Shown here piece by piece: positions 27,261-36,392 of a DNA stretch of 39,777 nt. The notes under the pieces were generated by a model. It did not search any database and was not told the origin of the DNA. It worked only from the letters and a program-made list of their open reading frames with translations. The stretch is taken from NCBI GenBank assembly GCA_903921365.1, contig CAIXPS010000270.1, positions 1-39,777 on the forward strand. Direction: 5' to 3'. Made by a program: the position numbers and the translations under genes. Numbering within the stretch: position 1 is the first letter of the stretch; every line of letters begins with the position of its first letter. Origin of the DNA: an uncultured bacterium (GTDB taxonomy: Bacteria; Chloroflexota; Anaerolineae; J036; Brachytrichaceae).

Positions 27261-29024
27261 CTAGAACAACCCAACCACTTTCCCATCCACCAGATCCACG
27301 CTCTCGTAGGCCGGATGGCTGCCCAGACCCGGCATGGTGCGCATGTCTCCGCATAGCGGATACAGGAAACCGGCGCCGATGGAGGCGCGCACATCGCGCA
27401 CGGGCAGTGCGAAACCAGTCGGCGCACCCAGCAGTTTGGCATCGTGGGACAGGCTGAGGTGAGTCTTCGCCATACAGATCGGCAGATTGCTCCATCCCAG
27501 TTTCGTGAACAGCTTGATCTTCGCCTCGGCTTCGGGCTGATATTCCACGTGATCGGCGCCATACAGACCAGTCGCGATCGCTTCGATCTTTTCCTTGATG
27601 GAGGCCGTATCGGGATACAGCATCTTGAAGGCCTTGGGCAATTCGCAGGCCGCTGCGACCGCGTCGGCCAGTTCAGCGCCGCCCTCACCGCCCAATGCCC
27701 ACACCCTGGATGAGTATGCGCCTTGTGCGCCGGCGGCGATGGCTTTCTCTCGGATCAACGCTGTCTCAGCGGGGGTGTCGGCATCGAAGTGGTTGATCGC
27801 CACGACGACCGGCACGCCGAACTTGCGCGCGTTCTGAACCTGTTTGATCAGATTCGCGCAACCCTTCTCCAGCGCGGGCAAGTTCTCACGCGTCAGTTCT
27901 GGCGGCAACGGCTTGCCAGCGACGACGCTGCCTGCGCCGCCGTGCATCTTCAGCGCGCGGACGGTGCACACCAGCACCACGCAGTCGGGGCTTAGTCCGC
28001 TGGCGCGGCACTTGATGTCCATGAACTTTTCCATGCCCAGGTCGGCGCCGAATCCGCTCTCGGTCACGACGTAGTCCGCCAGCTTCAGCGCGATCTGGTC
28101 GGCCACAATCGAGTTGTTGCCGTGCGCGATGTTGGCAAACGGCCCGGCATGCACGAACACGGGCGACTGCTCCAGCGTCTGCAGGAGGTTTGGCATGATC
28201 GCATCTTTGAGCAGCACCGTCATGGCGCCGGCGACCTTCAGTTGCTCGGCCGTGATTGGTGTGCCGTCTTTTGCAAACGCGACGACCATGCGCCCCAGCC
28301 GCGCGCGCAGGTCTTCGATGCCATTTGACAGCGCCAGGATCGCCATGACCTCGGAGGCCACGGTGATGTCATAGCCAGAGGTTCGCGCTACGCCGTCTTC
28401 CCGGGTTCCCAGCCCGATGGCGATCTTGCGCAGTGTGCGATCGTTGATGTCGACCACGCGGTTGAGCATGATCGAATACGGATCGATGCCCAGCGGGTTG
28501 CCGTGATACAGGCAATTGTCAACTGCCGCCGCCAGCAGGTTGTGCGCCGCGCCGATGGCGTGAATGTCGCCGGTGAGATGCAGGTTGAAGTCCTCCATTG
28601 GAATCACCTGAGCATAACCACCGCCCGCCGCCCCACCCTTGATGCCGAATGTCGGCCCCATGCTGGGCTGGCGCAGACAAGTGAACACCTTGCGTCCGGT
28701 GTAGTGCAGCGCTTGTGACAGGCCGATGGTCGTCACGGTCTTGCCCTCGCCGAGCGGCGTCGGGGTGATCGCTGTCACGACGATATATCTGCCGTTGGGA
28801 CGGCTGGCCAGACGGTCGCGCACGTTCAGGTGCACTTTGGCCTTGTGCTTCCCGAAGACCTCGAGGTCGTCCTCGGTCAAGCCGACGCGTCGCGCAACTT
28901 CGACGATCGGAAGAATGGGCGCGGCCTGCGCAATAACAAGATCTTTGGGGACGGGGGTTAGCTTGACTGGGCCATTGTACTGACTACCGGGAATTGAATG
29001 CTCACTGGTTTTCTGGTCTGACAT
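27261..29024 (-). CDS. fhs: formate-tetrahydrofolate ligase
   Basis: Fhs makes 10-formyl-THF from formate, THF and ATP, the first folate step of the methyl branch. The 587-residue protein is a little longer than the usual 555-560. It shows the ATP loop TPTPLGEGKTVTTIGL near residue 90, RQPSMGPTFGIKGGAAGGGYAQVIPMEDFNLHLTGD, GPFANIAHGNNSIVAD, ESGFGADLGMEKFMDIKCR and PVVVAINHFDADT. An AAAGGA ribosome binding site precedes the ATG. It is the last gene of the methyl-branch operon and ends in TAG. Confidence 0.97.
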   Translation of the reverse strand: MSDQKTSEHSIPGSQYNGPVKLTPVPKDLVIAQAAPILPIVEVARRVGLTEDDLEVFGKHKAKVHLNVRDRLASRPNGRYIVVTAITPTPLGEGKTVTTIGLSQALHYTGRKVFTCLRQPSMGPTFGIKGGAAGGGYAQVIPMEDFNLHLTGDIHAIGAAHNLLAAAVDNCLYHGNPLGIDPYSIMLNRVVDINDRTLRKIAIGLGTREDGVARTSGYDITVASEVMAILALSNGIEDLRARLGRMVVAFAKDGTPITAEQLKVAGAMTVLLKDAIMPNLLQTLEQSPVFVHAGPFANIAHGNNSIVADQIALKLADYVVTESGFGADLGMEKFMDIKCRASGLSPDCVVLVCTVRALKMHGGAGSVVAGKPLPPELTRENLPALEKGCANLIKQVQNARKFGVPVVVAINHFDADTPAETALIREKAIAAGAQGAYSSRVWALGGEGGAELADAVAAACELPKAFKMLYPDTASIKEKIEAIATGLYGADHVEYQPEAEAKIKLFTKLGWSNLPICMAKTHLSLSHDAKLLGAPTGFALPVRDVRASIGAGFLYPLCGDMRTMPGLGSHPAYESVDLVDGKVVGLF

Positions 29025-29061
29025 CGTGAATATCCTTTTGTGATTGTTTTGTGCTTTATGC

Positions 29062-31806
29062 TTAGCGATACTGTACTTCGGGTTCTACCACCGGCTCAAT
29101 TCGAACCGTGAGTATTTTATACTCCGGGCAGCGCGTCAAAAGGTCCGAGGACGAGGACAGGAGAGAGTTTATGTGCGTCTCAGGGAAGTGGAAGGTGGTG
29201 AACACAGTTCCCTGGTGAACGCGCTCGCTCACGCGCACGGTCATCGTAATGGCGCCGCGACGGCTGCGCACGGTCGCCTTGTCGCCGTCCACCAGGTTGT
29301 ATATCAAGGCGTCTTCCGGGTGGATTTCCAGGGCATCGTGATCAACCATCTGTGCCAGTCGCGTGCGCCTTGTCATCGTGCCGGCATTGTAATGTTGCAA
29401 CACTCTGCCGGTGACGAGCACCAACGGGTACTCACTGTCTGGCTCTTCTCCGGGGGGCAAATACTCCACCGCGGCGAATTTCGCGCGCCCTCTGGGGAAC
29501 TTGTCAGTGTGAAGAATGGATGTGCCGGGATGATCCAGCGTCGGCGCCGGCCACTGCAACTCCTGGGTCTCCAGGCGCGCGTAACTGATTCCAGCCATCG
29601 GAGGCGTTAACGCTGTGATCTCGTCCATGATCTCGGACGGATTAGCGTAGACCATGGGGACGCCCATCGCCCCAGCCACTGCACAGATCGCTTCCCAGTC
29701 CGAGCGCGCATTTCCAGGCGGCGCCACCACCCGCCGCACGCGTTGCACCCGGCGCTCGCCATTGGTGAAGGTGCCGTCTTTTTCAAGCGCGCCGGCGGCA
29801 GGCAATATGACATGCGCCATCTTCGCTGTTTCACTCATGAACAACTCGGAGACCACCAGGAAATCCAGGGAACTCAGTGCGTTGCGAACGAGTGTTGTGT
29901 TCGGCTCCGTCTGGGCAGCGTCGTAGCCCATGATCCACATCGCCTTCATTTTGCCAGCCAGCGCCGCATCCCACATATCGGGGATCTTCAGTCCAACCCC
30001 CTGCGGCAGCGGATGCCCCCACTCTGTCTCAAACTTGGCGCGCACGACCGGGTCGCTGTACTTCTGATAGGCGGTGAGCACGTTTGGCAGGGCGCCCATA
30101 TCGCACGAGCCCTGCACGTTGTTCTGACCGCGCAGCGGATTGACGCCAGTCCCAGGCCGCCCGATATTTCCCGTAAGGATCGCCAGGTTCGCGATCGCCA
30201 TCACCCCGTTGGACCCTGTGCGGTGCTCTGTCATCCCCAGCCCGTGAAATGCCATCGACGCCCCGCTCGTGGCGTAAAGCCGAGCTGCTTTGCGCAGCAG
30301 ATCAGCTGGCACACCGGAAATCTCCTCGACTCGCTCAGGGGTGTAGAGGGCGATGGTCTCCCAGAATGCGTCAAAGTTCTCAGTGCGCGTTTCGACAAAA
30401 TCGGTATCGACCAATTCCTCGGTAATGATCACGTTCGCAAGCCCATTGAAGACGGCCACGTTCGTGCCGGGGCGGAGCCGCAGATGCACATCCGCATAGC
30501 GGGTCAACTCGATTTTCCGGGGGTCGATCACGATCAGCTTGGCCCCATTGCGGACGGCCTGCTTGATTCTCGCGCCAGCAACAGGATGTCCTTCTGTCGG
30601 GTTACAGCCGCTGACGAGGAACAAGTTGGCCTTCTCGATATCTCCCAGCGAGTTTGTCGCCGCGCCTGTGCCAATGACTTCCTGCATGCCTGCCACGGTG
30701 GGGCTGTGACATACGCGGGCGCAGTTGTCGATGTTGTTCGTGCCCAGGCACGCGCGCGCGAATTTCTGCAAGAGGTAGTTCTCTTCGTTAGTGCCGCGAC
30801 TGGACGAGATGCAACCCACCGCGTCCGCGCCTTCTTTCGCGACGACCTCGCCGAACTTTGCGGCGATCAAGGCAATTGCCTCATCCCACGACGCTTCGCG
30901 CCACCCGTCAGGCGCGTTTTCGTCGCGGATGAGCGGCTGCGTCAGCCGATCTTCGGCATAAATATAGTCAAAGGCATACCGCCCTTTGACGCAGGCATGC
31001 CCGGCGTTCACAGGCGAGCTGTCCACAGGGATCATGCGCACGATCCGGTCATCTGTGACCTGCACATCGAACTGGCAACCGGTGCCACAATAGGCGCATG
31101 TCGTGCGGGTAGTCCGCGTGGTGTGCGCCGATGCAGACACTGGATTCGTCAGTGTGATCTTGTCGCTGAGCGCGTCGGTGGGGCATTCGTGAACGCACGC
31201 GCCGCAGGTCACGCAGGCAGAGTTGTCGAAAGTGCCCATGCCGGGCAAAACGCCTGTGTGAAACCCGCGCCCTATCAGGTGCAGCACATTCTGTCCCTGA
31301 ACCTGATCACACGCGCGCACACATCGGGCACACAGGATGCACTTCGAGGGATCGAAGGAGAAATAAGGGCTGGTGATGTCTTCGACGCCGGCGCGATGTT
31401 CGTGGCGTCCTCCTTCAAACCTCGCGGGATCAGCGCCGTAGCGTTCGGCAAGCGTGTGCATTTCGGCATGACCGTTGCCGCCGCCGGGTATGTACTCGCG
31501 CGAGCCTTCGGACAGATAGAGTTCGAGCAGCGTGCGCCGGATGCGCAATATATCGGGCGTCTCGGTGGCGACAACCATGCCATCCCGCACTGGCGTGGTG
31601 CATGCTGCCGTAAGCGCGCGTTGGCCCTGCACCTGCACCATGCACAACCGGCATGAGCCGTACGCTTTCAGATGTTCGGAAGAGCACACCGATGCGATTG
31701 GCAACCCCTCGCGTCGCGCCACATCCATCAGGGGCATTCCCGCCGGCGCTTTGCAGGCGCGGCCATCTATCGTGACATTAACCAGATCAGGAATCAGGGT
31801 TGACAT
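29062..31806 (-). CDS. fdhA: formate dehydrogenase, catalytic (alpha) subunit, FdsA-like
   Basis: A molybdenum or tungsten bis-MGD enzyme for formate/CO2 interconversion. From the N-terminus: a 2Fe-2S domain (Cys41, Cys52, Cys55, Cys69), a His/Cys-type cluster region (HEHRAGVED) and two 4Fe-4S motifs (CILCARCVRAC, CVTCGACVHEC), then the 4Fe-4S site TTCAYCGTGC and the catalytic domain. The active site reads NIDNCARVCHSPTVAG, so Cys replaces the selenocysteine of some homologues, with the usual His next to it. The ATG at 31806 follows the fdhB stop by 15 bases and has GGATG upstream; a TTG start at 31821 is less likely. With the two flavin/Fe-S subunits upstream it fits the cytoplasmic NAD-linked FdsABG type. 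Confidence 0.94.
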   Translation of the reverse strand: MSTLIPDLVNVTIDGRACKAPAGMPLMDVARREGLPIASVCSSEHLKAYGSCRLCMVQVQGQRALTAACTTPVRDGMVVATETPDILRIRRTLLELYLSEGSREYIPGGGNGHAEMHTLAERYGADPARFEGGRHEHRAGVEDITSPYFSFDPSKCILCARCVRACDQVQGQNVLHLIGRGFHTGVLPGMGTFDNSACVTCGACVHECPTDALSDKITLTNPVSASAHTTRTTRTTCAYCGTGCQFDVQVTDDRIVRMIPVDSSPVNAGHACVKGRYAFDYIYAEDRLTQPLIRDENAPDGWREASWDEAIALIAAKFGEVVAKEGADAVGCISSSRGTNEENYLLQKFARACLGTNNIDNCARVCHSPTVAGMQEVIGTGAATNSLGDIEKANLFLVSGCNPTEGHPVAGARIKQAVRNGAKLIVIDPRKIELTRYADVHLRLRPGTNVAVFNGLANVIITEELVDTDFVETRTENFDAFWETIALYTPERVEEISGVPADLLRKAARLYATSGASMAFHGLGMTEHRTGSNGVMAIANLAILTGNIGRPGTGVNPLRGQNNVQGSCDMGALPNVLTAYQKYSDPVVRAKFETEWGHPLPQGVGLKIPDMWDAALAGKMKAMWIMGYDAAQTEPNTTLVRNALSSLDFLVVSELFMSETAKMAHVILPAAGALEKDGTFTNGERRVQRVRRVVAPPGNARSDWEAICAVAGAMGVPMVYANPSEIMDEITALTPPMAGISYARLETQELQWPAPTLDHPGTSILHTDKFPRGRAKFAAVEYLPPGEEPDSEYPLVLVTGRVLQHYNAGTMTRRTRLAQMVDHDALEIHPEDALIYNLVDGDKATVRSRRGAITMTVRVSERVHQGTVFTTFHFPETHINSLLSSSSDLLTRCPEYKILTVRIEPVVEPEVQYR

Positions 31807-31821
31807 AGGCTTTTCATCCAA

Positions 31822-33363
31822 TCAGTTCTTGCGGAATGACTCAGGGAACAGTCTGATCGCAGACAACACCGGTGTTGGGGCCATTGCGCCAAGTGCGCAT
31901 AAGCTGCTTCCGCGCATCGCGAATGCGATGTCGTCAATCAGTTCAAGGTCGCCGGTTTTTCCCGCGCCTTTGCGAATGGAATCCAGAATCTCAGTGGCGC
32001 GTTGTGAACCCAGCCGGCACGGGGCGCATTTGCCGCAGCTCTCACGCGCGACGTACGCCATCAACCGGTGAGCCAGTTGCAGCGGCTCGGTGCGGTCGTC
32101 GTACACGACAACGCCCCCGTGCCCCAGCATGCTGCCGATTTCGGTAAACGCGTCGAAGTCGATCCGCACATCCAGCTTGTCCTCGGTCATCAGGTCGCCC
32201 AGCGGGCCGCCCACCTGCACCGCCAGCAACGTCCGCCCTTCCGGCAGGCCGCCGCCGTAGGCGTTAATCACTTCGCGCAGGGTGACGCCAAATGGAACTT
32301 CTACCAGGCCAGGCGCGCGCAGGCTGCCAGCAAGTTGTATGGCAATCGTGCCTTTGCTGCGGCCAACGCCCCGCGCCGCGTACCAGTCGCCGCCCTCGCG
32401 CAAGATCGCCGGGATGGTTGCGAGCGTCGTCACATTGTTGATGACCGTAGGCCGGCCGAATAGCCCATTGATAGCAGGATAGGGCGGCTTGGGGCGCACC
32501 ATGCCGCGCTTGCCCTCCAGGCTTTCGAGCAGCGCAGTTTCTTCGCCGCACACATACGCGCCGGCGCCGCTGCGCACTTCTACGTCAAACGCGAACCCGC
32601 TTCCCATGCGTAACAGATCGTCGCCCAGGAAACCGGCGTCGCGCGCGGTTTCGACCGCGTGTTTCATCATCGCTCTGGCGGCCGGGTACTCGGCGCGAAT
32701 ATAAATAAAGCCTTTGTGCGCGCCTACGGCTTTGGCGCAGATGGCCATACCCTCCAGCAGCGCGAACGGATCCCCTTCCATCAACATGCGGTCGGCGTAC
32801 GTGCCGGGGTCGCCCTCGTCGCCGTTGGCAACGACGTATTTCTCGTCAGCGGGAGTGTCGGCGACCGTCTGCCACTTCACACCGGTCGGGAAGGCCGCGC
32901 CGCCGCGCCCGCGCAGACCTGAGCGCTTTACCTCGGCAATAATGGCCGGGGAGTCGAGTTCAAACAGCGCGCGGCGCAGTGCTATACCGCCGTCGTTTTT
33001 CAGGTAGGCATCGAGCGCGCCAGCCTCAATAACGCCACAGTTGCGGAAGGTGATGCGCTCCTGTCCGCGCAGGAATGGTATTTCCGACATCTTACCGATG
33101 TAAAAGGGCTGGATGTCTTTACCTTCAAGTAGTCCTTGATCAAGCAGCCCAGCTATGTCCTCGGCGCGCGCGTTGGCATAGCCCAGGCGCGCGCCGTCGA
33201 TTTCAACTTCAACCAGCGGTTCAAGGAAGAAGGCGCCTCGGCTGCCGGTAAGCACCAATCGGAAGTTGTTTCGACGGGTCTGTTCTGCGCGCAGAGCGGC
33301 TTCCACTTCCCGCGCCCCGATCGAGCGGCTGGAGGAGTCCAGCGAGAGAAACACATCACGCAT
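31822..33363 (-). CDS. fdhB: formate dehydrogenase beta subunit, NuoF/FdsB-like
   Basis: A 513-residue flavoprotein that would pass electrons between FMN/NAD and the catalytic subunit. After an N-terminal thioredoxin-like domain with no cysteine comes the NuoF core: SGLRGRGGAAFPTGVKW for FMN and NAD(H), NGDEGDPGTYADR, GAGAYVCGEETALLESLEG, and the 4Fe-4S site ESCGKCAPCRLG with a later Cys in SSLCALG. This domain order is that of FdsB rather than plain NuoF. I chose ATG 33363, which has GAGG seven bases upstream and overlaps the fdhG stop; longer frames would run into that gene. Confidence 0.92.
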   Translation of the reverse strand: MRDVFLSLDSSSRSIGAREVEAALRAEQTRRNNFRLVLTGSRGAFFLEPLVEVEIDGARLGYANARAEDIAGLLDQGLLEGKDIQPFYIGKMSEIPFLRGQERITFRNCGVIEAGALDAYLKNDGGIALRRALFELDSPAIIAEVKRSGLRGRGGAAFPTGVKWQTVADTPADEKYVVANGDEGDPGTYADRMLMEGDPFALLEGMAICAKAVGAHKGFIYIRAEYPAARAMMKHAVETARDAGFLGDDLLRMGSGFAFDVEVRSGAGAYVCGEETALLESLEGKRGMVRPKPPYPAINGLFGRPTVINNVTTLATIPAILREGGDWYAARGVGRSKGTIAIQLAGSLRAPGLVEVPFGVTLREVINAYGGGLPEGRTLLAVQVGGPLGDLMTEDKLDVRIDFDAFTEIGSMLGHGGVVVYDDRTEPLQLAHRLMAYVARESCGKCAPCRLGSQRATEILDSIRKGAGKTGDLELIDDIAFAMRGSSLCALGAMAPTPVLSAIRLFPESFRKN

Positions 33364-33829
33364 CTGTTGTCCTCTGGAACCGCTCCAATTGCTGCACAAC
33401 CCCATCGGGGTTACAGCGGCCATAAACTTCCTCGTCTATGGCAATCGAAGGTGACAGAGCGCAGTTCCCCAAGCAGTACACCCGCTCGTAACTAAACTGG
33501 CCGTCGAGGGTCGTCTGGCTGGGCGAAACCCCCAGATGCGTCTCTACTGATGCGGCGATGTGATGTGAGCCCGTGGCAACGCACGAGTCGCCGTTACACA
33601 CACACACCCGGTGCAGACCAGGCGGCGTCGAGCGTAATTCGGAGTAAAAGCTGATAACGCCCTGCAGTTCACCCTCAGGAACTCCCAGGGCGATAGCCAG
33701 CGAACTGCGCGACAGCGCGGATATATATCCGGCTGTGCTTTGAATCTCCTGCAACGCCACGAGAGCCATCTCTGGACGACTCTTGTGGCGCGCGATGATA
33801 TCCGCAACATTCTGCTCAAGAACTTCCAT
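33356..33829 (-). CDS. fdhG: formate dehydrogenase gamma subunit, NuoE/FdsG-like
   Basis: A 157-residue thioredoxin-fold 2Fe-2S subunit. An N-terminal helical part (VADIIARHKSRPEMALVALQEIQSTAGYI) is followed by the cluster ligands: Cys in RVCVCNGDSC and then RVYCLGNCALSPSI. The residues EGELQGVISFYSEL are typical of NuoE. It overlaps the FdsB-like gene by eight bases. The order NuoE-NuoF-alpha is the fdsG-fdsB-fdsA order. I chose ATG 33829 over an upstream TTG (33835). Confidence 0.92.
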   Translation of the reverse strand: MEVLEQNVADIIARHKSRPEMALVALQEIQSTAGYISALSRSSLAIALGVPEGELQGVISFYSELRSTPPGLHRVCVCNGDSCVATGSHHIAASVETHLGVSPSQTTLDGQFSYERVYCLGNCALSPSIAIDEEVYGRCNPDGVVQQLERFQRTTDA

Positions 33830-33901
33830 AGTCAATCACACGCGATCTATTGACAATAGCGTGTCGTCACGCCGGTTAGTTATAGGAATGCCGGGCGCCT
33901 G

Positions 33902-35359
33902 TTACGCCGCTACCTGCAGCACAGCCGGGACGCGTTTCAACCCTGCGTCGGTGACGATGCGCGGGACAATGGACTCCCACCCGACCGTCATCAGATGGAT
34001 GCCGTTCACAGCCTTTTTGGCTCTGATGCGCTCGATGATCTCAAGCGCGATGGTGACTCCCACCTCTTCTGCGCCATCACCTGCCGCTTCCATGCGTTTG
34101 ATGATTGAGGCCGGCAGAATGATGCCGGGCACCTCATTCAACTTGTGGGCCATCTTCAAGCTCTTGATCGGCATGACGCCGATAAGCAGATACGCCTTGT
34201 CGAGAATATTGCGTTTCGCCAGCTCGTTCAGCCAGATTTCCATTCGATCGGTGTCGTAGACCACGTTAGTCTGCAGGAACTGCGCGCCCGCATTGATCTT
34301 CTTGTGTTCGCGTATCGCCTGAAAGTGCGGTTCCGACGCCATTGGCGATCCGGCCGCTCCCAGAAAATACTTGGGAGGCTGTTTGATCTCGCGACCATCC
34401 AGATATTTGCCTTCGTCACGCAGTCGTCGCAGCATCCACAGAATCTGGATCGAGTCCACATCCAGGATATCCAACCGCGCCATCGGCTGCGCTCCTTCGC
34501 GCGGGCTGTCACCGGACAAGCACAGGATATTTCGAATGCCCAGCGTGCTCGCGCCAAGCACATCCGACTGGACGCTTAATCGCGTGTGATCGCGCGCCGT
34601 AATCTGCATGACCGGTTCGGCATGCTTTTGCAGCGCCATGACGCTGGACGCCCAACTGGAGACGCGCGGCATTGCTGAAGCGTTGTCGGTGAAATTCACC
34701 GCCGTCACATAGTCGCGCAGCGCTTCCACATTGCTTAAGAATTTCGTTGTGTTCGGGCTGAGTGACGGGGCGACCTCGGCAGTGACCACAAATTCACCGT
34801 CGCGCAGGCGCCGTTCCAGATCCGACGCAGGTTCTTTATATTTTGGCGCATGATACTCTGAATCGCCCGACCACCACAGGGGTTGACGAACCGGTCGGAA
34901 GACCGAGTCCCAGGTGCGGGCGCGCAAGGCTACATCGCGCGTCGCCAAGCCTTTAAACACTTTCTTGACGCCGACCTGCCTGGCCTGCTTCCACACATCG
35001 CCCCAGGTTTCCTCGCCGACCTTATCCCAGTCCAAGGGAGGCAGCACTTCCAGAAGCTTCTCGCTGCGCCCCATCTTCTCTGAACGCTTGTAGATAGCGT
35101 ACCAGATGCATGGTCGCGTGTTATCCACATAACACATCTCGGTGGAACCACCGCAGGGGCCGTTGCGCGCGCCCTTGGGGCATTCCATCGGGCAGATGAA
35201 AGCGGTTTCCTGCAACATGCAGTTACCGCACATGCGACACCCGAACAGCGGCCCTTTGATCATCCGCTCGGTTGCGGCCAGAAGCCGTTTACCCAACGGC
35301 TCTTTCTTAAAAGGAGAATACGGCGGTTGCCAACGACGACCCGGTGTAAAAATCGGCAT
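33902..35359 (-). CDS. metF: methylenetetrahydrofolate reductase, MetV-MetF fusion
   Basis: A 485-residue protein that joins two units separate in Moorella. Residues about 1-110 are the cysteine-rich MTHFR C-terminal type (MetV) domain: Cys41, 44, 47, 56, 60, 69, 76 and 84 in FGCRMCGNCMLQ, ICPMECPKG, GPCGGS and RPCIWYAIY. From about residue 175 to the end is the FAD-binding MetF barrel (EVAPSLSPNTTKF, AVNFTDNASAMPR, QITARDHTR, ILCLSGDSPREGA, FLGAAGSPMASEP, FLQTNVVYD). It reduces methylene-THF to methyl-THF, the donor for AcsE. The ribosome binding site is GGAGAGGAA. The linker between domains holds no known motif. Confidence 0.92.
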   Translation of the reverse strand: MPIFTPGRRWQPPYSPFKKEPLGKRLLAATERMIKGPLFGCRMCGNCMLQETAFICPMECPKGARNGPCGGSTEMCYVDNTRPCIWYAIYKRSEKMGRSEKLLEVLPPLDWDKVGEETWGDVWKQARQVGVKKVFKGLATRDVALRARTWDSVFRPVRQPLWWSGDSEYHAPKYKEPASDLERRLRDGEFVVTAEVAPSLSPNTTKFLSNVEALRDYVTAVNFTDNASAMPRVSSWASSVMALQKHAEPVMQITARDHTRLSVQSDVLGASTLGIRNILCLSGDSPREGAQPMARLDILDVDSIQILWMLRRLRDEGKYLDGREIKQPPKYFLGAAGSPMASEPHFQAIREHKKINAGAQFLQTNVVYDTDRMEIWLNELAKRNILDKAYLLIGVMPIKSLKMAHKLNEVPGIILPASIIKRMEAAGDGAEEVGVTIALEIIERIRAKKAVNGIHLMTVGWESIVPRIVTDAGLKRVPAVLQVAA

Positions 35360-35385
35360 ATCTAATTCCTCTCCGTGCTATTACC

Positions 35386-35426
35386 ACTGCCGGCGTCCTG
35401 GTTATTCCATCTGGAACGCTGGCAGT
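35386..35426. repeat. intercistronic hairpin upstream of metVF
   Basis: ACTGCCGGCGT (35386-35396) and ACGCTGGCAGT (35416-35426) form an 11-base stem with one imperfect pair; a small TTCC/GGAA stem lies in the loop. It sits in the 99-base gap between the methyltransferase and metVF genes and may shape relative expression. Confidence 0.5.
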
Positions 35427-35458
35427 GTGCAGACAAACCGGTAAATGATTAAAAGAGA

Positions 35459-36319
35459 TCAGGCCTTCGCCGCATTCAGGTTAGCGCGATAGGCTTTGAT
35501 AAAGCGCATGGCGTACTCATCGTTTCCCATCAACAAATCGCATGCGAGCAGTGTTGAGCGAATTTCAGGCACCGTCGGATCCGAAATCGCAGCGGTTAAT
35601 CCGCGCGCAACACCCAGCGCGAGGTAGGTCACGTTGATTAGTTTCCGATCCGGCAAACCAAAGCTGACGTTGCTGGCGCCCAGAGACAGGTTGACGCCAA
35701 GTTCACGGCGCACCAGTTGCATTGTGTCGAGAGTCACTATCCCGGCAGTGGAATCCGCGCCCACCGTCAGCGCCAGGCAGTCGATGATGATATCCTCAGC
35801 CGGTATGCCGTAATAGGCTGCGCGTTGAATGATCTTCCGCGCTACCTCAAGCCGCGCTTGCGGTGTTGGCGGAATCCCGCTCTCGTCGGTGGCAACGCCC
35901 ATGACTGCCGCATGGTATTTTGCCGCGAGCGGAAGAACGACGTCGAGATTCTTGTCTTCGCCCGTCGTCGAGTTGATCAGCGCTTTGCCCTGGTAGACCG
36001 ACAGTGCGGCCTCCAGCGCGAGTGGATTAGCGCTGTCGAAACACAGCGGCACATCCACCACCGACATAATTGCTTTTGTAAGTTCGCTGAGAAGTTTTGG
36101 TTCATCGGCGCCGGGCACGCCGGCATTCAAATCAAGCACAGTCGCGCCAGCCGCGACCTGGGAGCGCGCGTCTTCCTTTGCGACGCTGAAATCGCCCGCC
36201 GAGAGTGTTTCCATGAGCTTTTTTCGCCGCGTGGGGTTAATGCGCTCACCAATGATGACAAATGGCTCGCCAGGGCCAATAATGACCTGGCGTGTAGATG
36301 AAGATAATTGTGTTTCCAT
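35459..36319 (-). CDS. second pterin-binding methyltransferase (AcsE/MetH-like)
   Basis: A 286-residue TIM-barrel protein of the methyl-THF methyltransferase family, distinct from acsE. Motifs: PFVIIGERINPTRRKKLMETL, TVLDLNAGVPGADEP, LCFDSANPLALEAAL, ALINSTTGEDKNL, IIIDCLALTVGADS and GASNVSFGLPDRKLINVTYL, the last carrying the pterin-contacting Asn. The start ATG 36319 has GGAG six bases upstream; a longer frame runs to 36415 through the promoter and operator and is rejected. It is the first gene of the methyl-branch operon. It may transfer methyl groups between THF and another corrinoid protein; no corrinoid partner is adjacent. Confidence 0.88.
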   Translation of the reverse strand: METQLSSSTRQVIIGPGEPFVIIGERINPTRRKKLMETLSAGDFSVAKEDARSQVAAGATVLDLNAGVPGADEPKLLSELTKAIMSVVDVPLCFDSANPLALEAALSVYQGKALINSTTGEDKNLDVVLPLAAKYHAAVMGVATDESGIPPTPQARLEVARKIIQRAAYYGIPAEDIIIDCLALTVGADSTAGIVTLDTMQLVRRELGVNLSLGASNVSFGLPDRKLINVTYLALGVARGLTAAISDPTVPEIRSTLLACDLLMGNDEYAMRFIKAYRANLNAAKA

Positions 36320-36362
36320 GCCTTGCTCCATATTCGAGTGTGTCGCCAATAAGTAGGAACAC

Positions 36363-36390
36363 ATGGTACTCTGAGCGCTTTCTTTGTCAA
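36363..36390 (-). promoter_or_regulatory. promoter of the methyl-branch operon
   Basis: On the minus strand a perfect TTGACA (36390-36385), a 16-base spacer and TACCAT (36368-36363). Start would be near 36356 with a leader of about 37 bases before the methyltransferase. Confidence 0.65.
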
Positions 36391-36392
36391 CA

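Noticed and set aside
30690-30770. Selenocysteine in the formate dehydrogenase
   Set aside because: The active-site codon is for Cys (CARVCHSP); no in-frame TGA is present.
29743-31656. 637-codon plus-strand frame over the formate dehydrogenase gene
   Set aside because: Antisense shadow of fdhA; no recognisable domain.
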